DNA of 64,000 nt from CAZDDI01 sp964504195 (GTDB lineage: Bacteria; Chloroflexota; Anaerolineae; B4-G1; SLSP01). The notes below the pieces were generated by a model. The model ran no database searches, had not been told where the DNA came from, and worked only from the letters and a program-made list of their open reading frames with translations. Positions 40,488 through 49,757 of this stretch are shown in pieces. The stretch covers positions 1-64,000 of the forward strand of contig CAZDDI010000008.1 of the NCBI GenBank assembly GCA_964504195.1, in the 5' to 3' direction. A program made the translations under genes and the position numbers. Each line of letters begins with the position of its first letter. The first letter of the stretch is position 1.

Positions 40488-41177
40488 ATGTTATATTGGG
40501 ATCCTATGTATCTGGTATTTGCGCTCCCCGCACTGCTGCTGGCTTTCTATGCCCAAATGCGCGTACAAAGCGCCTACCGACGTTATCTGCGCGAACCCAA
40601 TGCTTCCGGCATGACCGGCACACAAGTAGCCCAACAACTATTGCGCACAGCCAATTTGCGCGTCTCGCTAGAAGGTGCGCGCGGCGAATTAACCGACCAC
40701 TACGATCCACGCAACAAAGTGTTACGTCTATCACAAGGGGTGGCTAATTCGGCCTCAGTTGCCTCAGTAGCCATCGTCGCACACGAAGTCGGACATGCTT
40801 TGCAAGACGCGCAAGCCTTCGCACTGTTACGCCTACGCTCAGGACTGGTGCCGGTGGTCAACTTCGCCTCATGGCTTGGGCCGATTCTTTTTCTTGTGGG
40901 GATGCTCTTCAGCTTTGAGCCATTGCAAACATTAGGCTTGCTGGCCTTCGGGACAGCGGTCGTTTTTGCGCTGGTCACTCTACCTGTGGAGCTCGATGCC
41001 AGCCGACGGGCGCTCAAGATACTGGAACAGAGCCACATTGTCACCAGTCGCACCGAAATGAAAGGCGCCAAAGCTGTCTTGAATGCAGCAGCGCTGACCT
41101 ACATTGCCGCGTTGGCCCAAGCCGTTTCCATCCTGTTGTATTATCTCTCTCTATCTGGTCGCCGTCGCCGCAGATGA
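40488..41177 (+). CDS. YugP-like neutral zinc metalloprotease, membrane-bound
   Basis: A 229-residue protein from ATG 40488 (GGGAGG nine bases upstream). It has an N-terminal membrane helix (6-24), a zinc-binding HEVGH (in VAHEVGHALQ, about 102-106) and further helices in the second half (about 125-150, 155-175, 195-220), the layout of the YugP/DUF neutral zinc metallopeptidase family. The substrate is unknown. The gene is followed after 36 bases by an aminotransferase gene. Confidence 0.88.
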   Translation: MLYWDPMYLVFALPALLLAFYAQMRVQSAYRRYLREPNASGMTGTQVAQQLLRTANLRVSLEGARGELTDHYDPRNKVLRLSQGVANSASVASVAIVAHEVGHALQDAQAFALLRLRSGLVPVVNFASWLGPILFLVGMLFSFEPLQTLGLLAFGTAVVFALVTLPVELDASRRALKILEQSHIVTSRTEMKGAKAVLNAAALTYIAALAQAVSILLYYLSLSGRRRRR

Positions 41178-41212
41178 CCCTGACGATCAGATTCTAAAGG
41201 AACTTAGCAAAC

Positions 41213-42367
41213 ATGATGCGTACCAAACTTCTGATTCCCGGCCCCGTGGATATCCCCGAAGACGTGCGCGAAGCCATGTCCATACCATCCATGCCGCACT
41301 ACGGCGCGGCGTGGATGCAGCTATTCGGCCAGACACAAGCCATGGCAAAGCAGCTATTTGCCACGCAACACGATCTCTACATCATGGCTGGCCCTGGCAG
41401 TATGGCCCTTGAAGCAGCTCTGGGTAGCGCCCTCGAACCCGGCGACGCCGTGCTGGTGCCCAACAACGGCTTCTTCGCCGACCGAATCGTGGCTATGCTT
41501 GAAGGGCTGGCGCTGAAACCGCTACAAGTCCACATACCTTGGGGACAACCGCTCCGCCCAGAACATTTAACCGAGACCCTCGCTACCCATCCCGAACTCA
41601 AAGCCATGGCAGTGGTGCATCACGAAACTTCAACCGGGGTGCTGAATCCACTGGAATCATTGTGCGCGATGGCACGCGACCAGGATTTGCTAATTGTGGT
41701 GGATGCCGTCTCATCTCTAGGCGGCGTGTCGTTACCGGTGGACGCGTGGGGCATTGATTGTTGCGTTACCGTAGGCAACAAGGTGCTGGAAACCCCACCC
41801 GCACTCGCGCTGCTCTCGATCAGCCCCCGCGCCTGGGAACAGATCATGCAGCGCCAGGCACCACGGGGCTGGTATCTGGACTTGCGGATGTGGCGCTGGT
41901 ACGCCGACAATTGGGGCGACTGGCATCCCACGCCCGTGACTATGCCCACCAGTAACCTCTATGCACTACACCACAGTCTAACACAATTGTTGGCTCAAGG
42001 CATTCCACAACGCTGGAAAGCCTACGCCGCTGCGATGTACGCTGTGCGGCGGGGCTTGGAAGCCGTGGGCTGCACCATGTTAGTGGAAGAGGCCTATGCT
42101 TCACCGCTGACCACGGCCTTCTATCCACCGGAGGGCATCTCCGCGCCACAGATGCAGGGCTGGCTCAACGACGAAGCAAAACTGATGATTACTGGCGGCC
42201 TGGGCGCACTAAAAGGCAAAATCCTGCGCGTGGGACACATCGGCCTGGCCCGGCAACGGGATTATGTGGAACCGTTCCTGCTGGCCGTCGAGAACTACCT
42301 GCGCTTACAGGGCTGTGAGGTTCTCCCCGGCAGCAGCCTTGTGGCGTTGGAGATGGTAACACAGTAG
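41213..42367 (+). CDS. Class V aminotransferase (alanine-glyoxylate type)
   Basis: A 384-residue PLP enzyme. Markers are IPGPVDIPEDV, HYGAAWMQLF, GPGSMALEAAL (PLP phosphate contact), DAVSSLGGVSLPVD, and the PLP lysine, Lys190, in GNKVLETPPALA where related enzymes read 'NKCL-APPG'. This points to the alanine:glyoxylate, serine:pyruvate or serine:glyoxylate group. The exact amino donor cannot be decided. Two adjacent ATGs at 41213 and 41216 follow AAAGGAAC. It stands after the metalloprotease gene, possibly co-transcribed. Confidence 0.9.
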   Translation: MMRTKLLIPGPVDIPEDVREAMSIPSMPHYGAAWMQLFGQTQAMAKQLFATQHDLYIMAGPGSMALEAALGSALEPGDAVLVPNNGFFADRIVAMLEGLALKPLQVHIPWGQPLRPEHLTETLATHPELKAMAVVHHETSTGVLNPLESLCAMARDQDLLIVVDAVSSLGGVSLPVDAWGIDCCVTVGNKVLETPPALALLSISPRAWEQIMQRQAPRGWYLDLRMWRWYADNWGDWHPTPVTMPTSNLYALHHSLTQLLAQGIPQRWKAYAAAMYAVRRGLEAVGCTMLVEEAYASPLTTAFYPPEGISAPQMQGWLNDEAKLMITGGLGALKGKILRVGHIGLARQRDYVEPFLLAVENYLRLQGCEVLPGSSLVALEMVTQ

Positions 42368-42495
42368 CCATTAAGTTAAGACCTGGCAGGTTTCGCACTA
42401 AGTGTGTTTAGGAGTATTTTACTGGTGAACAAGAGGTTGACGCAGCGTTAAAATCTTCAAACCTGCCAGGTCTATGCACTAAACTTAATGACATT
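42368..42495. repeat. ~130-bp MITE-like element, copy C
   Basis: The best-preserved copy: left CCATTAAGTTAAGACCTGGC, right CTAAACTTAATGACATT, inner pair ACCTGGCAGGT / ACCTGCCAGGT, and centre TTTTACTGGTGAACAAGAG. It begins directly after the aminotransferase stop codon and ends 29 bases before the M29 peptidase ATG. Confidence 0.85.
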
Positions 42496-42523
42496 GAATA
42501 AATAACCAGTGAGGAGGATTTTA

Positions 42524-43624
42524 ATGGACATTCGAGCAGAGCGTTTGGCGCGTTTGTTGGTGGAGTATTGCGCGCATGTGCAACCGGGCGACCGCGTCGG
42601 CATCCGTTCCGAACCGGCTGCCGCAGATTTAGTGCTGAGCGTCTACGAGCGGGTGCTCGAACGCGGCGGGCATCCCGTCCTGTTGCTCTCCTTGCCAGGC
42701 CAGGAGGAAATCCGCTACCGCAAATCCAGCGATGAGCAACTGTCTTTTATCAACCCTTTCTTCAAACAGCTCATTGAGGAGTTTGAGGCATTCATCAGCA
42801 TCGGAGCGGCGACCAACACCCGCGATTTGAGCGGCATTGACCCGGCGCGACAAGCGTTAGCGAGCAAAGCCGCTACGCCGGTGATGCAACGCTACATGGA
42901 ACGGGGTGCTTCTGGCGCGCTCAAGTGGTGCGGCACGCTCTTCCCCACCCCCGCTTACGCGCAGGATGCCGATATGAGCCTGCGAGATTACACCGATTTC
43001 GTCTATAGCGCGTGTTATTGCGACCAGGAAGACCCCATCGCCGAGTGGCAGCGCATCCACGACGAACAAGAGCGGGTTGTCGCCTGGCTTGCCGGGCGCA
43101 AGGACGTGCGGATTACCGGTGCCAACGCCGATCTCACCCTCTCCATCGCCGGACGCACATTTATCAACTCCGACGGACACCACAATATGCCCAGCGGCGA
43201 GGTATTTACTGGCCCAGTCGAGGACAGTGTCAACGGCTGGGTGCGCTTTACCTACCCGGCTGTGACCGGCGGGCGCGAGGTGGAAGGGATCGAACTATGG
43301 TTTGAGGCGGGCAAAGTCGTCAAAGCAACGGCCAAAAAGAATGAAGATTACCTGATTAAAATGCTGGATACCGATCCGGGAGCACGATATCTGGGCGAAT
43401 TTGCCATCGGCACCAACTATGGGATCCAGAAATTCACCCGCAACATTCTTTTTGACGAAAAAATCGGGGGCAGTTTCCACTTAGCCGTCGGTGCAGGCTA
43501 CCCGGAAACCGGCAGCCAAAACAAATCAGCAGTGCATTGGGACATGATCTGTGATATGCGTCAGGGCGGAGAAATTACAGTGGATGGGGACTTGCTGTAC
43601 AAAGACGGGAATTTCGCCATCTGA
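42524..43624 (+). CDS. M29-family aminopeptidase (AmpS/PepS type)
   Basis: A 366-residue enzyme starting at ATG 42524, eight bases after GAGGAGG. Family features are visible: LLVEYCAHVQPGDRVGI at the N-terminus, NMPSGEVFTGPVEDSVNGW (metal-ligand Glu), LGEFAIGTNYGIQKFTRNILFDEKIGG and SAVHWDMICDM (ligand His and Asp). M29 enzymes are cytoplasmic, cobalt- or zinc-dependent exopeptidases that remove N-terminal residues. The length is slightly below the ~410 usual for the family. No partner in the operon. Confidence 0.93.
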   Translation: MDIRAERLARLLVEYCAHVQPGDRVGIRSEPAAADLVLSVYERVLERGGHPVLLLSLPGQEEIRYRKSSDEQLSFINPFFKQLIEEFEAFISIGAATNTRDLSGIDPARQALASKAATPVMQRYMERGASGALKWCGTLFPTPAYAQDADMSLRDYTDFVYSACYCDQEDPIAEWQRIHDEQERVVAWLAGRKDVRITGANADLTLSIAGRTFINSDGHHNMPSGEVFTGPVEDSVNGWVRFTYPAVTGGREVEGIELWFEAGKVVKATAKKNEDYLIKMLDTDPGARYLGEFAIGTNYGIQKFTRNILFDEKIGGSFHLAVGAGYPETGSQNKSAVHWDMICDMRQGGEITVDGDLLYKDGNFAI

Positions 43625-43642
43625 TGCACTTATCACCCCAGC

Positions 43643-43709
43643 AAGGTGCAACGCACTGACTCTCAAGGTAGTCATGGCGTTTGGAAAAGCACAAAAGTGC
43701 GTTGCACTT
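43643..43709. repeat. Inverted repeat after the M29 peptidase gene
   Basis: Halves AAGGTGCAACGCACT and AGTGCGTTGCACTT lie 40 bases apart and form a 12-13-base stem. No T-run follows. It is a small intergenic palindrome of a family different from the REPs. Confidence 0.65.
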
Positions 43710-43771
43710 GTACAATTATAAATTCTAATAAAGCACGGATTTGTAACTACTCATAAGCCCCAAGGATGATA

Positions 43772-44911
43772 TCACGGGGCCAACGTGATAACCACCAATT
43801 CCGGCGGACAGAGGAAACGCGCGCGCGGCAACAGCCACCCTTCCATCCCCAATCCACGACTGACATATAATGTCATAGCATCCACAGTGTACAAACCCTG
43901 CTCAAAACGTTTACCGTAACGCGATAAGGTCAAGATTGCGCCGTAAAACGGCAATCGTAACTGCCCTCCGTGCGTATGCCCTGCCAGGTAGAGCGAAACG
44001 GGCAATTCCGCCGCCGTGTAAGCCAAATCAGGGGTGTGATAGAGCAACACGGTGTAAGCTTCTGGGGGCACACCGCGCATCACCAACAACAGCGCCGCCG
44101 CATCGCGTTCCCAAACCAAAGTGCTTACCCCGGCTATATACAATGGCGCATCCCCCGGCAAGGCGACAGGGATCAGATCGTCATCCAATACAGTAATGGA
44201 TAGCCCCGAAAATAGCTCCTGCATAATATCATGCCGATCCACATTGCCGGAAACCGCATAAACCCCGTAAGGGGCTTGTAATTGCGCCAACAGCGCGCGT
44301 GCATCCCGACGAGATTGCGGATCATCGAGGTTTGACGTGTTCAGATAGTCACCCGTCAGCACGATGATGTCCGGGGCCAGGGCCTCCAGCTCCGCCAGGA
44401 CATCCCGCTCCCGCCGCGTGGTATATTCGATGTGCAAATCGCTCACCTGCACAATGCGCAAAGGCCCGGCAGCGTGCAACTGTGGCGCAGGCAAAGTCAA
44501 ATGCGTCACCGTGAGCCGAAAAGGTTCAAGGTACAAGGCTTGCCACGCACAAACCGCAAGGCCCACCTGGAAACCCCAAAGTAACCCCAGCCCCATCCGC
44601 ACCCCACGCCCGCCGGTCAAATGCGTCCCCATCAGCCAGAGCAAATAACCACCGAAAATCAGCCCACGCAGCACCAGCAATCCCAACCAAGAGAACCAAA
44701 TCGGCCCAAAGGACAACTGCAATTGCGGTAGCGCCGCCAGCGCCAGCACATCGAGGAAGCTAAAAACCAGCCAAGCACACCCTCCCCATAACAATGAACG
44801 GCGCATAGTAGGCTTGACCGAACGCAGCGGATAAGTATCCATAGAAATCTTTTTTAATTCTCCTTTTTCTACATCGCTCACAGCCGCCATTATACCCGCC
44901 CCATCGCACAT
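43772..44911 (-). CDS. Membrane-anchored metallophosphoesterase (YkuE-like)
   Basis: About 379 residues from the ATG at 44911, which has GAGGGG nine bases upstream; a longer ATG start at 44935 exists. Four membrane helices in the first ~145 residues precede a calcineurin-like domain with all motifs: VSDLHIE, LTGDYLN, SGNVD, and LAGHTHGGQ. Related YkuE/YaeI proteins hydrolyse phosphodiester or lipid-linked pyrophosphate substrates at the membrane. The substrate is unknown. It diverges from the glucosidase gene. Confidence 0.88.
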   Translation of the reverse strand: MCDGAGIMAAVSDVEKGELKKISMDTYPLRSVKPTMRRSLLWGGCAWLVFSFLDVLALAALPQLQLSFGPIWFSWLGLLVLRGLIFGGYLLWLMGTHLTGGRGVRMGLGLLWGFQVGLAVCAWQALYLEPFRLTVTHLTLPAPQLHAAGPLRIVQVSDLHIEYTTRRERDVLAELEALAPDIIVLTGDYLNTSNLDDPQSRRDARALLAQLQAPYGVYAVSGNVDRHDIMQELFSGLSITVLDDDLIPVALPGDAPLYIAGVSTLVWERDAAALLLVMRGVPPEAYTVLLYHTPDLAYTAAELPVSLYLAGHTHGGQLRLPFYGAILTLSRYGKRFEQGLYTVDAMTLYVSRGLGMEGWLLPRARFLCPPELVVITLAP

Positions 44912-45157
44912 CACAAACATCCCCTCTAAAAACAATACAGTTCAGTTAAGAATATATCCGAAAACCCACAAAGGCAGTGGTTGAGCTTGTTGAAACCCCC
45001 ACCAGGTCGCAGCAGCAGCGGTTTTAACCGCAAAATCCGGCCACCGGCGTTGCTTATAACACGTGTTGCCTCTAAAAACGCCTCTTTAGCGGTGCAACAG
45101 GCAGCGTGAGGGGGTAAGTTTTCTAAATGTGCTACCACGCCTGTATAGTTCCTACGA

Positions 45158-45186
45158 TTGTGCTCTTTTTCAAATCCTGCTATACT
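45158..45186 (+). promoter_or_regulatory. Sigma70-type promoter of the glucosidase gene
   Basis: TTGTGC at 45158-45163 and TATACT at 45181-45186, spacer 17 bases; leader of about 75 bases. The remaining part of the 355-base divergent gap has no other recognisable feature apart from a GCGGTTTTAACCGC palindrome near 45026. Confidence 0.65.
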
Positions 45187-45266
45187 TATTTTTAGCCACC
45201 GCGACAATCTATGCCCGCGTCGCGCAGGTTGTCTGTATGAAATTTGTCGTCAAAAGGAGCTCGCTC

Positions 45267-47540
45267 ATGGTTGAAATTGAATCTATTGTTGAGCAAATGA
45301 CCCTGGAAGAGAAGGCTACTCTGTGTACCGGAGCTACGGCCTGGACCACCACCCCGGTAGAGCGCTTGGGTGTACCGGGAATGTTTGTCGCCGATGGCCC
45401 GCACGGCGTCCGCCGGGTTGTGGATGACACATCGCTCATCCATGAGAGTCTGCCGGCCACTTGCTTTCCCACCGCATCTTGTCTGGCTTCGACCTGGGAT
45501 GTAGCGTTGATCCGTCAATTGGGGGAAGCGCTGGCCGATGAGTGCATCGCGCTGCATGTGGACGTGGTGCTTGGGCCAGGCCTCAACATGAAACGGACGC
45601 CACTCTGTGGTCGCAACTTCGAGTATTTTTCCGAAGACCCCTATCTGGCCGGGGAAATGGCGGCCAGCTTCATCAATGGCGTGCAGAGCCGGGGCATAGG
45701 GACCTCGCTCAAACATTACGCGGCGAACAATCAGGAATACCAGCGCATGACCATCAATGCGCACATAGATGAGCGGGCTTTGCGCGAGATTTATCTCCCT
45801 GCTTTCGAGGCCGCCGTCAAAAAAGCCCAACCGTGGACGGTGATGTGTTCGTACAACCGCATCAACGGCGACTATGGCTCTGAGCATCACCAGTTGCTCA
45901 CCGAAATCCTCAAGGATGAATGGGGTTTCGAGGGCTTTGTGGTTTCCGATTGGGGCGCTGTCCATGACCGGGTCGCCGCCTTGCAGGGCGGTCTCGATCT
46001 CGAGATGCCCGGCCCGCGCGCGCAGCGTGTGCAGGCGGTGGTGGATGCGGTACAGCGTGGGGAGCTCGATCTGGCTGTGCTCGATGAAGCGGTGCGCCGG
46101 ATCCTGCGCATTGTGTTCAAAGCGGCAGAGACGCCCAAGGGAGCGGCCTTCGACGCGCCCGCGCATCATGCTCTCGCGCGCAAAATCGCCGGTGAAGGGA
46201 TGGTGCTGCTCAAGAACAACGGTATCCTGCCGCTAAAAGGCGTACACCGGATCGCCGTCATCGGGCGGGCAGCGCAGGAAGCGCACTTCCAAGGGCACGG
46301 CAGTTCTCACATCAACCCTACCCAGGTGGATGAACCCCTGGCCGAGCTGCGCCGGCTGGCCGGAGGAGATGCTACCCTCACCTTCTGCGAAGGCTACCCC
46401 ACCGATGATAGCCGCCAGTCCGCGTTGATCGAGGCGGCGGTGGCCGCAGCGCGCGAGGCCGATGTGGCGCTGCTCTACATCGCCCTGCCGACCTTCAAAG
46501 AGTCCGAGGGCTATGACCGGGCCGATCTCGAACTGACCGCACACCAGATTGCGCTCATTCAAGCGGTGACAGCGGTACAGCCGCAGAGTGTGGTCATTCT
46601 GAACAATGGGTCTGCCGTCACGATGGGCGCGTGGATCGAAGGGGCGGCAGCTGTACTTGAGGCCTGGATGATGGGACAGGCGGGAGGCGGCGCGATTGCA
46701 GACGTGCTCTTCGGCGTGGTCAATCCATCGGGCAAGCTGGCAGAGACATTCCCGCTCAAGTTATCCGACACGCCCGCATATATCAACTACCCTGGCGAGA
46801 ACGGGCAGGTGCGTTACGGTGAAGGCCTTTTCATCGGCTATCGCTATTACGATTTCCGCGAGCAGCCGGTGCTGTTCCCCTTCGGGCACGGGCTGAGCTA
46901 TACCACCTTTGCGTACAGCGCGCCGCGCGTCTCGGCCAAGACTTTCCGGGATGTGGAGGGGCTGACCGTTTCAGTGGACGTGACCAACACGGGGACGGTA
47001 GCCGGCCAGGAGATCGTGCAGGTTTACGTTCACGACCACCAGGCCCAGCTGGTGCGCCCGCTCAAGGAGCTCAAGGGCTTTGCGAAGGTTGCGCTGCAAC
47101 CCGGCGAGACCCAAACCGTCACGGTGCATCTCGATTTCCGCGCCTTTGCTTACTACCATCCGGGATACGCGCAGTGGATTACAGAAGATGGCGATTTCGA
47201 CATCCTTATTGGGGCGTCATCTGCCGACATCCGGGAGCAGGAGACGGTGACGCTGCAATCCACCCTGGCGCTACCCTCCATTTTGCACGCCGAATCCACC
47301 TTGCGGGAGTGGTTAGCCGATCCACGCGCCAAGCCGGTTTTAGAGGCGTTCTTCAAGCAGTTCCAGGCGCAGATACGCGAGCTCTTCGGTGCTGAAGCAT
47401 CTCCAGAGGAATTCGATCCCAATGATATGCCCTTCTTGTTGGATATGGCGGTGCGCGACATTCTCGAATTCCAGGGCGCGCATCTGCCGATGCCCGCGCA
47501 TACGATTGTAGAAGGGTTGTTAGCACAAGCACACGGTTGA
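45267..47540 (+). CDS. GH3 beta-glucosidase
   Basis: A 757-residue enzyme from ATG 45267 (AAAAGGAG eight bases upstream). Residues 1-285 form the (beta/alpha)8 domain with LKHYAANNQE and the nucleophile Asp228 in FVVSDWGA. Residues ~300-560 form the alpha/beta sandwich (GEGMVLLKNNGILPL). Residues ~590-690 are the fibronectin-like C-terminal domain (TVSVDVTNTGTVAGQEIVQVYV). It hydrolyses terminal beta-glycosidic bonds. No signal peptide is present, so it acts inside the cell on imported oligosaccharides. A short PA14 insert found in some members is missing. Confidence 0.93.
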   Translation: MVEIESIVEQMTLEEKATLCTGATAWTTTPVERLGVPGMFVADGPHGVRRVVDDTSLIHESLPATCFPTASCLASTWDVALIRQLGEALADECIALHVDVVLGPGLNMKRTPLCGRNFEYFSEDPYLAGEMAASFINGVQSRGIGTSLKHYAANNQEYQRMTINAHIDERALREIYLPAFEAAVKKAQPWTVMCSYNRINGDYGSEHHQLLTEILKDEWGFEGFVVSDWGAVHDRVAALQGGLDLEMPGPRAQRVQAVVDAVQRGELDLAVLDEAVRRILRIVFKAAETPKGAAFDAPAHHALARKIAGEGMVLLKNNGILPLKGVHRIAVIGRAAQEAHFQGHGSSHINPTQVDEPLAELRRLAGGDATLTFCEGYPTDDSRQSALIEAAVAAAREADVALLYIALPTFKESEGYDRADLELTAHQIALIQAVTAVQPQSVVILNNGSAVTMGAWIEGAAAVLEAWMMGQAGGGAIADVLFGVVNPSGKLAETFPLKLSDTPAYINYPGENGQVRYGEGLFIGYRYYDFREQPVLFPFGHGLSYTTFAYSAPRVSAKTFRDVEGLTVSVDVTNTGTVAGQEIVQVYVHDHQAQLVRPLKELKGFAKVALQPGETQTVTVHLDFRAFAYYHPGYAQWITEDGDFDILIGASSADIREQETVTLQSTLALPSILHAESTLREWLADPRAKPVLEAFFKQFQAQIRELFGAEASPEEFDPNDMPFLLDMAVRDILEFQGAHLPMPAHTIVEGLLAQAHG

Positions 47541-47547
47541 CATTGCT

Positions 47548-48699
47548 TTACTGAACACTTCCCACTAGCGCCGTTTGCAAGCGGTGCAGGGGCAATTGCC
47601 CCTGCACCGCTTGCCGCACATCGGGCAACGCCGCCTCATCGGGCTTATCGGAGAGTCCAAAGACCAGCGCTCCCCGCGCTTTGCAGGCTGTGGCAAATTC
47701 CCAGATCTCGTGGGTGATGACGATGTGCTGCGCCAGCAGCGTTTGCACATCAGTGGAGTCGCCCGGCATCCCGAAGCACGCCGCGGTGCAGAGGTACTCG
47801 TTACGGCGAAAGGCCTTGAAGGGCGTCGGATCGCCAGCCTGCACGCGCTCCCAGACCGCAGCGTGGATAGCGGCGAGGCCGCTTCCTGCGAGCGCAACTC
47901 GGTTTTGCGCCACTTCCGCGATGCACTCCCCCCATTGCCGTAGCGCGCCGCTGGCGATGCGCGCCAGGAGCGGATCGAGCGCATATACTCCGCCGCCAAT
48001 CATCAAGCAGAGATAGGCCAGGTAATCCTGATTGTCGCCGGTGAAGGGGTGATACTGCGGTTGGTTGAGCGTCGCGTAGGCGCGGCGAAAGGCCGCCGCA
48101 TCGAATCCTGTATCCCGCAGTTCCGCCACCGTGTGTTCCAGCCCTGCGATGCGCGCGGCGTCAATCGCACCATCATTGCGCCCCCGCGCACCGATGCAGG
48201 TCTTATCTATATCCAGCACCACCACCGTAGCGGCATCTACCTGGAACGCCTGCGCTTCCAGAAAAGCGGCGAAGTCGCGCAGAGCCGCCCACTTGTTCGC
48301 CAGATACAGGCGGCCCGCTATCTCGCTGTGGGCAGGCACAGCGAGCTGCTCCGCGCCGATGAAGGCCCAACCGTCCCACCCGCCAGCCGCGCAGAGGTTG
48401 CCAAACGCTGCGCCGTCGTTCATGCGCGTATCGCCGATGTAGATAAGCCGCCGTAAGGTTGAGGGACGGCCTTCCAGACAGCGCGCGCGCCGCAACAGTT
48501 CCACCACCACCCGCGCGTAAACCGGTTCGCTCTTGCGCGGCACACTCCCCGCCGGGATGCCCACCTCCGCCCGCAGTGCCTCAATACCGGGCAGACGGCG
48601 ATCCACCGGCGTCAGGTTCCGATAGATCACGAAATCACCCAGCAGCTCAGCCAGACAGGCCGCCCCATAAACTTGATAACGGAGCCGGTTGTCAGTCAT
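47548..48699 (-). CDS. HAD-superfamily-like protein of the methionine operon
   Basis: A 383-residue protein. The start at ATG 48699 lies seven bases after GGAGGAGG and overlaps the asd stop codon (ATGA). Motif I of the HAD superfamily is visible at 161-167 (VLDIDKT, Asp163 and Asp165). An element like motif IV, YIGDTRMND, is at 87-96, before motif I. The order is therefore reversed, or two degenerate HAD domains are joined. It probably acts on a small phosphorylated metabolite. As the last gene of a SAM-controlled operon with aspartate-pathway enzymes, it may act on an intermediate of that pathway, but the substrate cannot be named. Confidence 0.6.
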   Translation of the reverse strand: MTDNRLRYQVYGAACLAELLGDFVIYRNLTPVDRRLPGIEALRAEVGIPAGSVPRKSEPVYARVVVELLRRARCLEGRPSTLRRLIYIGDTRMNDGAAFGNLCAAGGWDGWAFIGAEQLAVPAHSEIAGRLYLANKWAALRDFAAFLEAQAFQVDAATVVVLDIDKTCIGARGRNDGAIDAARIAGLEHTVAELRDTGFDAAAFRRAYATLNQPQYHPFTGDNQDYLAYLCLMIGGGVYALDPLLARIASGALRQWGECIAEVAQNRVALAGSGLAAIHAAVWERVQAGDPTPFKAFRRNEYLCTAACFGMPGDSTDVQTLLAQHIVITHEIWEFATACKARGALVFGLSDKPDEAALPDVRQAVQGQLPLHRLQTALVGSVQ

Positions 48700-49757
48700 G
48701 GACGCACCTCCTCCAACCACCCCTGCGCCACGAGCAGTTCCGCGTTGTGGATGGCCCCACCCGCCGCGCCGCGCACGGTGTTGTGGCCCAACAGCACGAA
48801 CTTCACATCGAACAGCGGGCAGGCGCGCACCCGCCCCACCCCCACCACCATCCCCGCGCCAGTCTCCCGATCCAACAGCGGTTGGGGCCGCTCCGGTGCC
48901 GTATGGACAACAATCGGCCTTGCCACTGCCGAAGGCAACTGCGCCGCAGCTGCTGACGGGCGAAACTCGCGCAACACCGCACTGACCGCTTCCGGCGAGG
49001 CCGGGCGCGCAAAAGTGACGCTAACGCATTCCGTGTGCCCCTCGCGCACAGGAACGCGGTTACACTGCGCGCTCACCGCGAAGGCCGCTTCCGCGATGCG
49101 GTCGCCTGTCAGCGTCCCCAGCAGCTTGCGCGGCTCCTGGGCCAACTTCTCCTCCTCCCCGGCGATATAGGGCACGACGTTATCCAGCAAATCCAGCGCC
49201 GGGAAGCCCGGATAGCCCGCCCCCGAAGCCGCCTGGAGTGTGACCACTGCCACGCCGCGCACGCCGAAGGCATCATCGAGCGGCTTGAGCGCCAGGGCCA
49301 GCTGGGTGGTGGAGCAGTTGGCGCTGGTGACGATATAGCCCGCGCTGCCCCAACGTCGCCGCTGCGCCGGGATGAGCGCCAGGTGCTCCGGGTTCACTTC
49401 GGGGATCAGCAGCGGTACATCCGCCGCCATGCGGTGCGCCGAGGCGTTGGAGCAGACCCCATAGCCCGCCCGCGCGAAGGCCGCCTCTGCTTCTTGCGCT
49501 GCGGACGCGGGCAGCGCGGAGAAGATCAACTGGCAATCGAGCGGCGGCGCGACGGGCTGCACCGGCAGCGCGGCGACCGCTGCGGGCATGGGCGTTGGCA
49601 GCAGCCAGTGGCAGATCTCCGCGTAGGCCCGCCCCACCGAGCGGTCAGAAGCGGCAACTGCCGTGATCTCGAACCAGGGATGCTCGGCCAGCAGTTGCAC
49701 AAAGCGCTGCCCCACAATTCCGGTCGCCCCCAAAATACCCACCGGGATTTTAGCCAT
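48696..49757 (-). CDS. asd: Aspartate-semialdehyde dehydrogenase (archaeal/yeast type)
   Basis: A 353-residue enzyme that reduces aspartyl-4-phosphate to the semialdehyde with NADPH. The N-terminal nucleotide-binding loop is GILGATGIVGQRFV, and the catalytic Cys148 is in TSANCSTTQ. The segment TLQAASGAGYPGFPALDLLDNVVPYIAGEEEK marks the archaeal/fungal subtype rather than the E. coli form. The catalytic His follows in HNTVRGAAGG-type tail positions. The ATG overlaps the end of lysC by eight bases. It is the third gene of the SAM-riboswitch operon. Confidence 0.93.
   Translation of the reverse strand: MAKIPVGILGATGIVGQRFVQLLAEHPWFEITAVAASDRSVGRAYAEICHWLLPTPMPAAVAALPVQPVAPPLDCQLIFSALPASAAQEAEAAFARAGYGVCSNASAHRMAADVPLLIPEVNPEHLALIPAQRRRWGSAGYIVTSANCSTTQLALALKPLDDAFGVRGVAVVTLQAASGAGYPGFPALDLLDNVVPYIAGEEEKLAQEPRKLLGTLTGDRIAEAAFAVSAQCNRVPVREGHTECVSVTFARPASPEAVSAVLREFRPSAAAAQLPSAVARPIVVHTAPERPQPLLDRETGAGMVVGVGRVRACPLFDVKFVLLGHNTVRGAAGGAIHNAELLVAQGWLEEVRP

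Noticed and set aside
43643..43770. tRNA or terminator after the M29 peptidase gene
   Set aside because: No cloverleaf could be formed, and the hairpins lack a T-run; it is better described as an inverted repeat.
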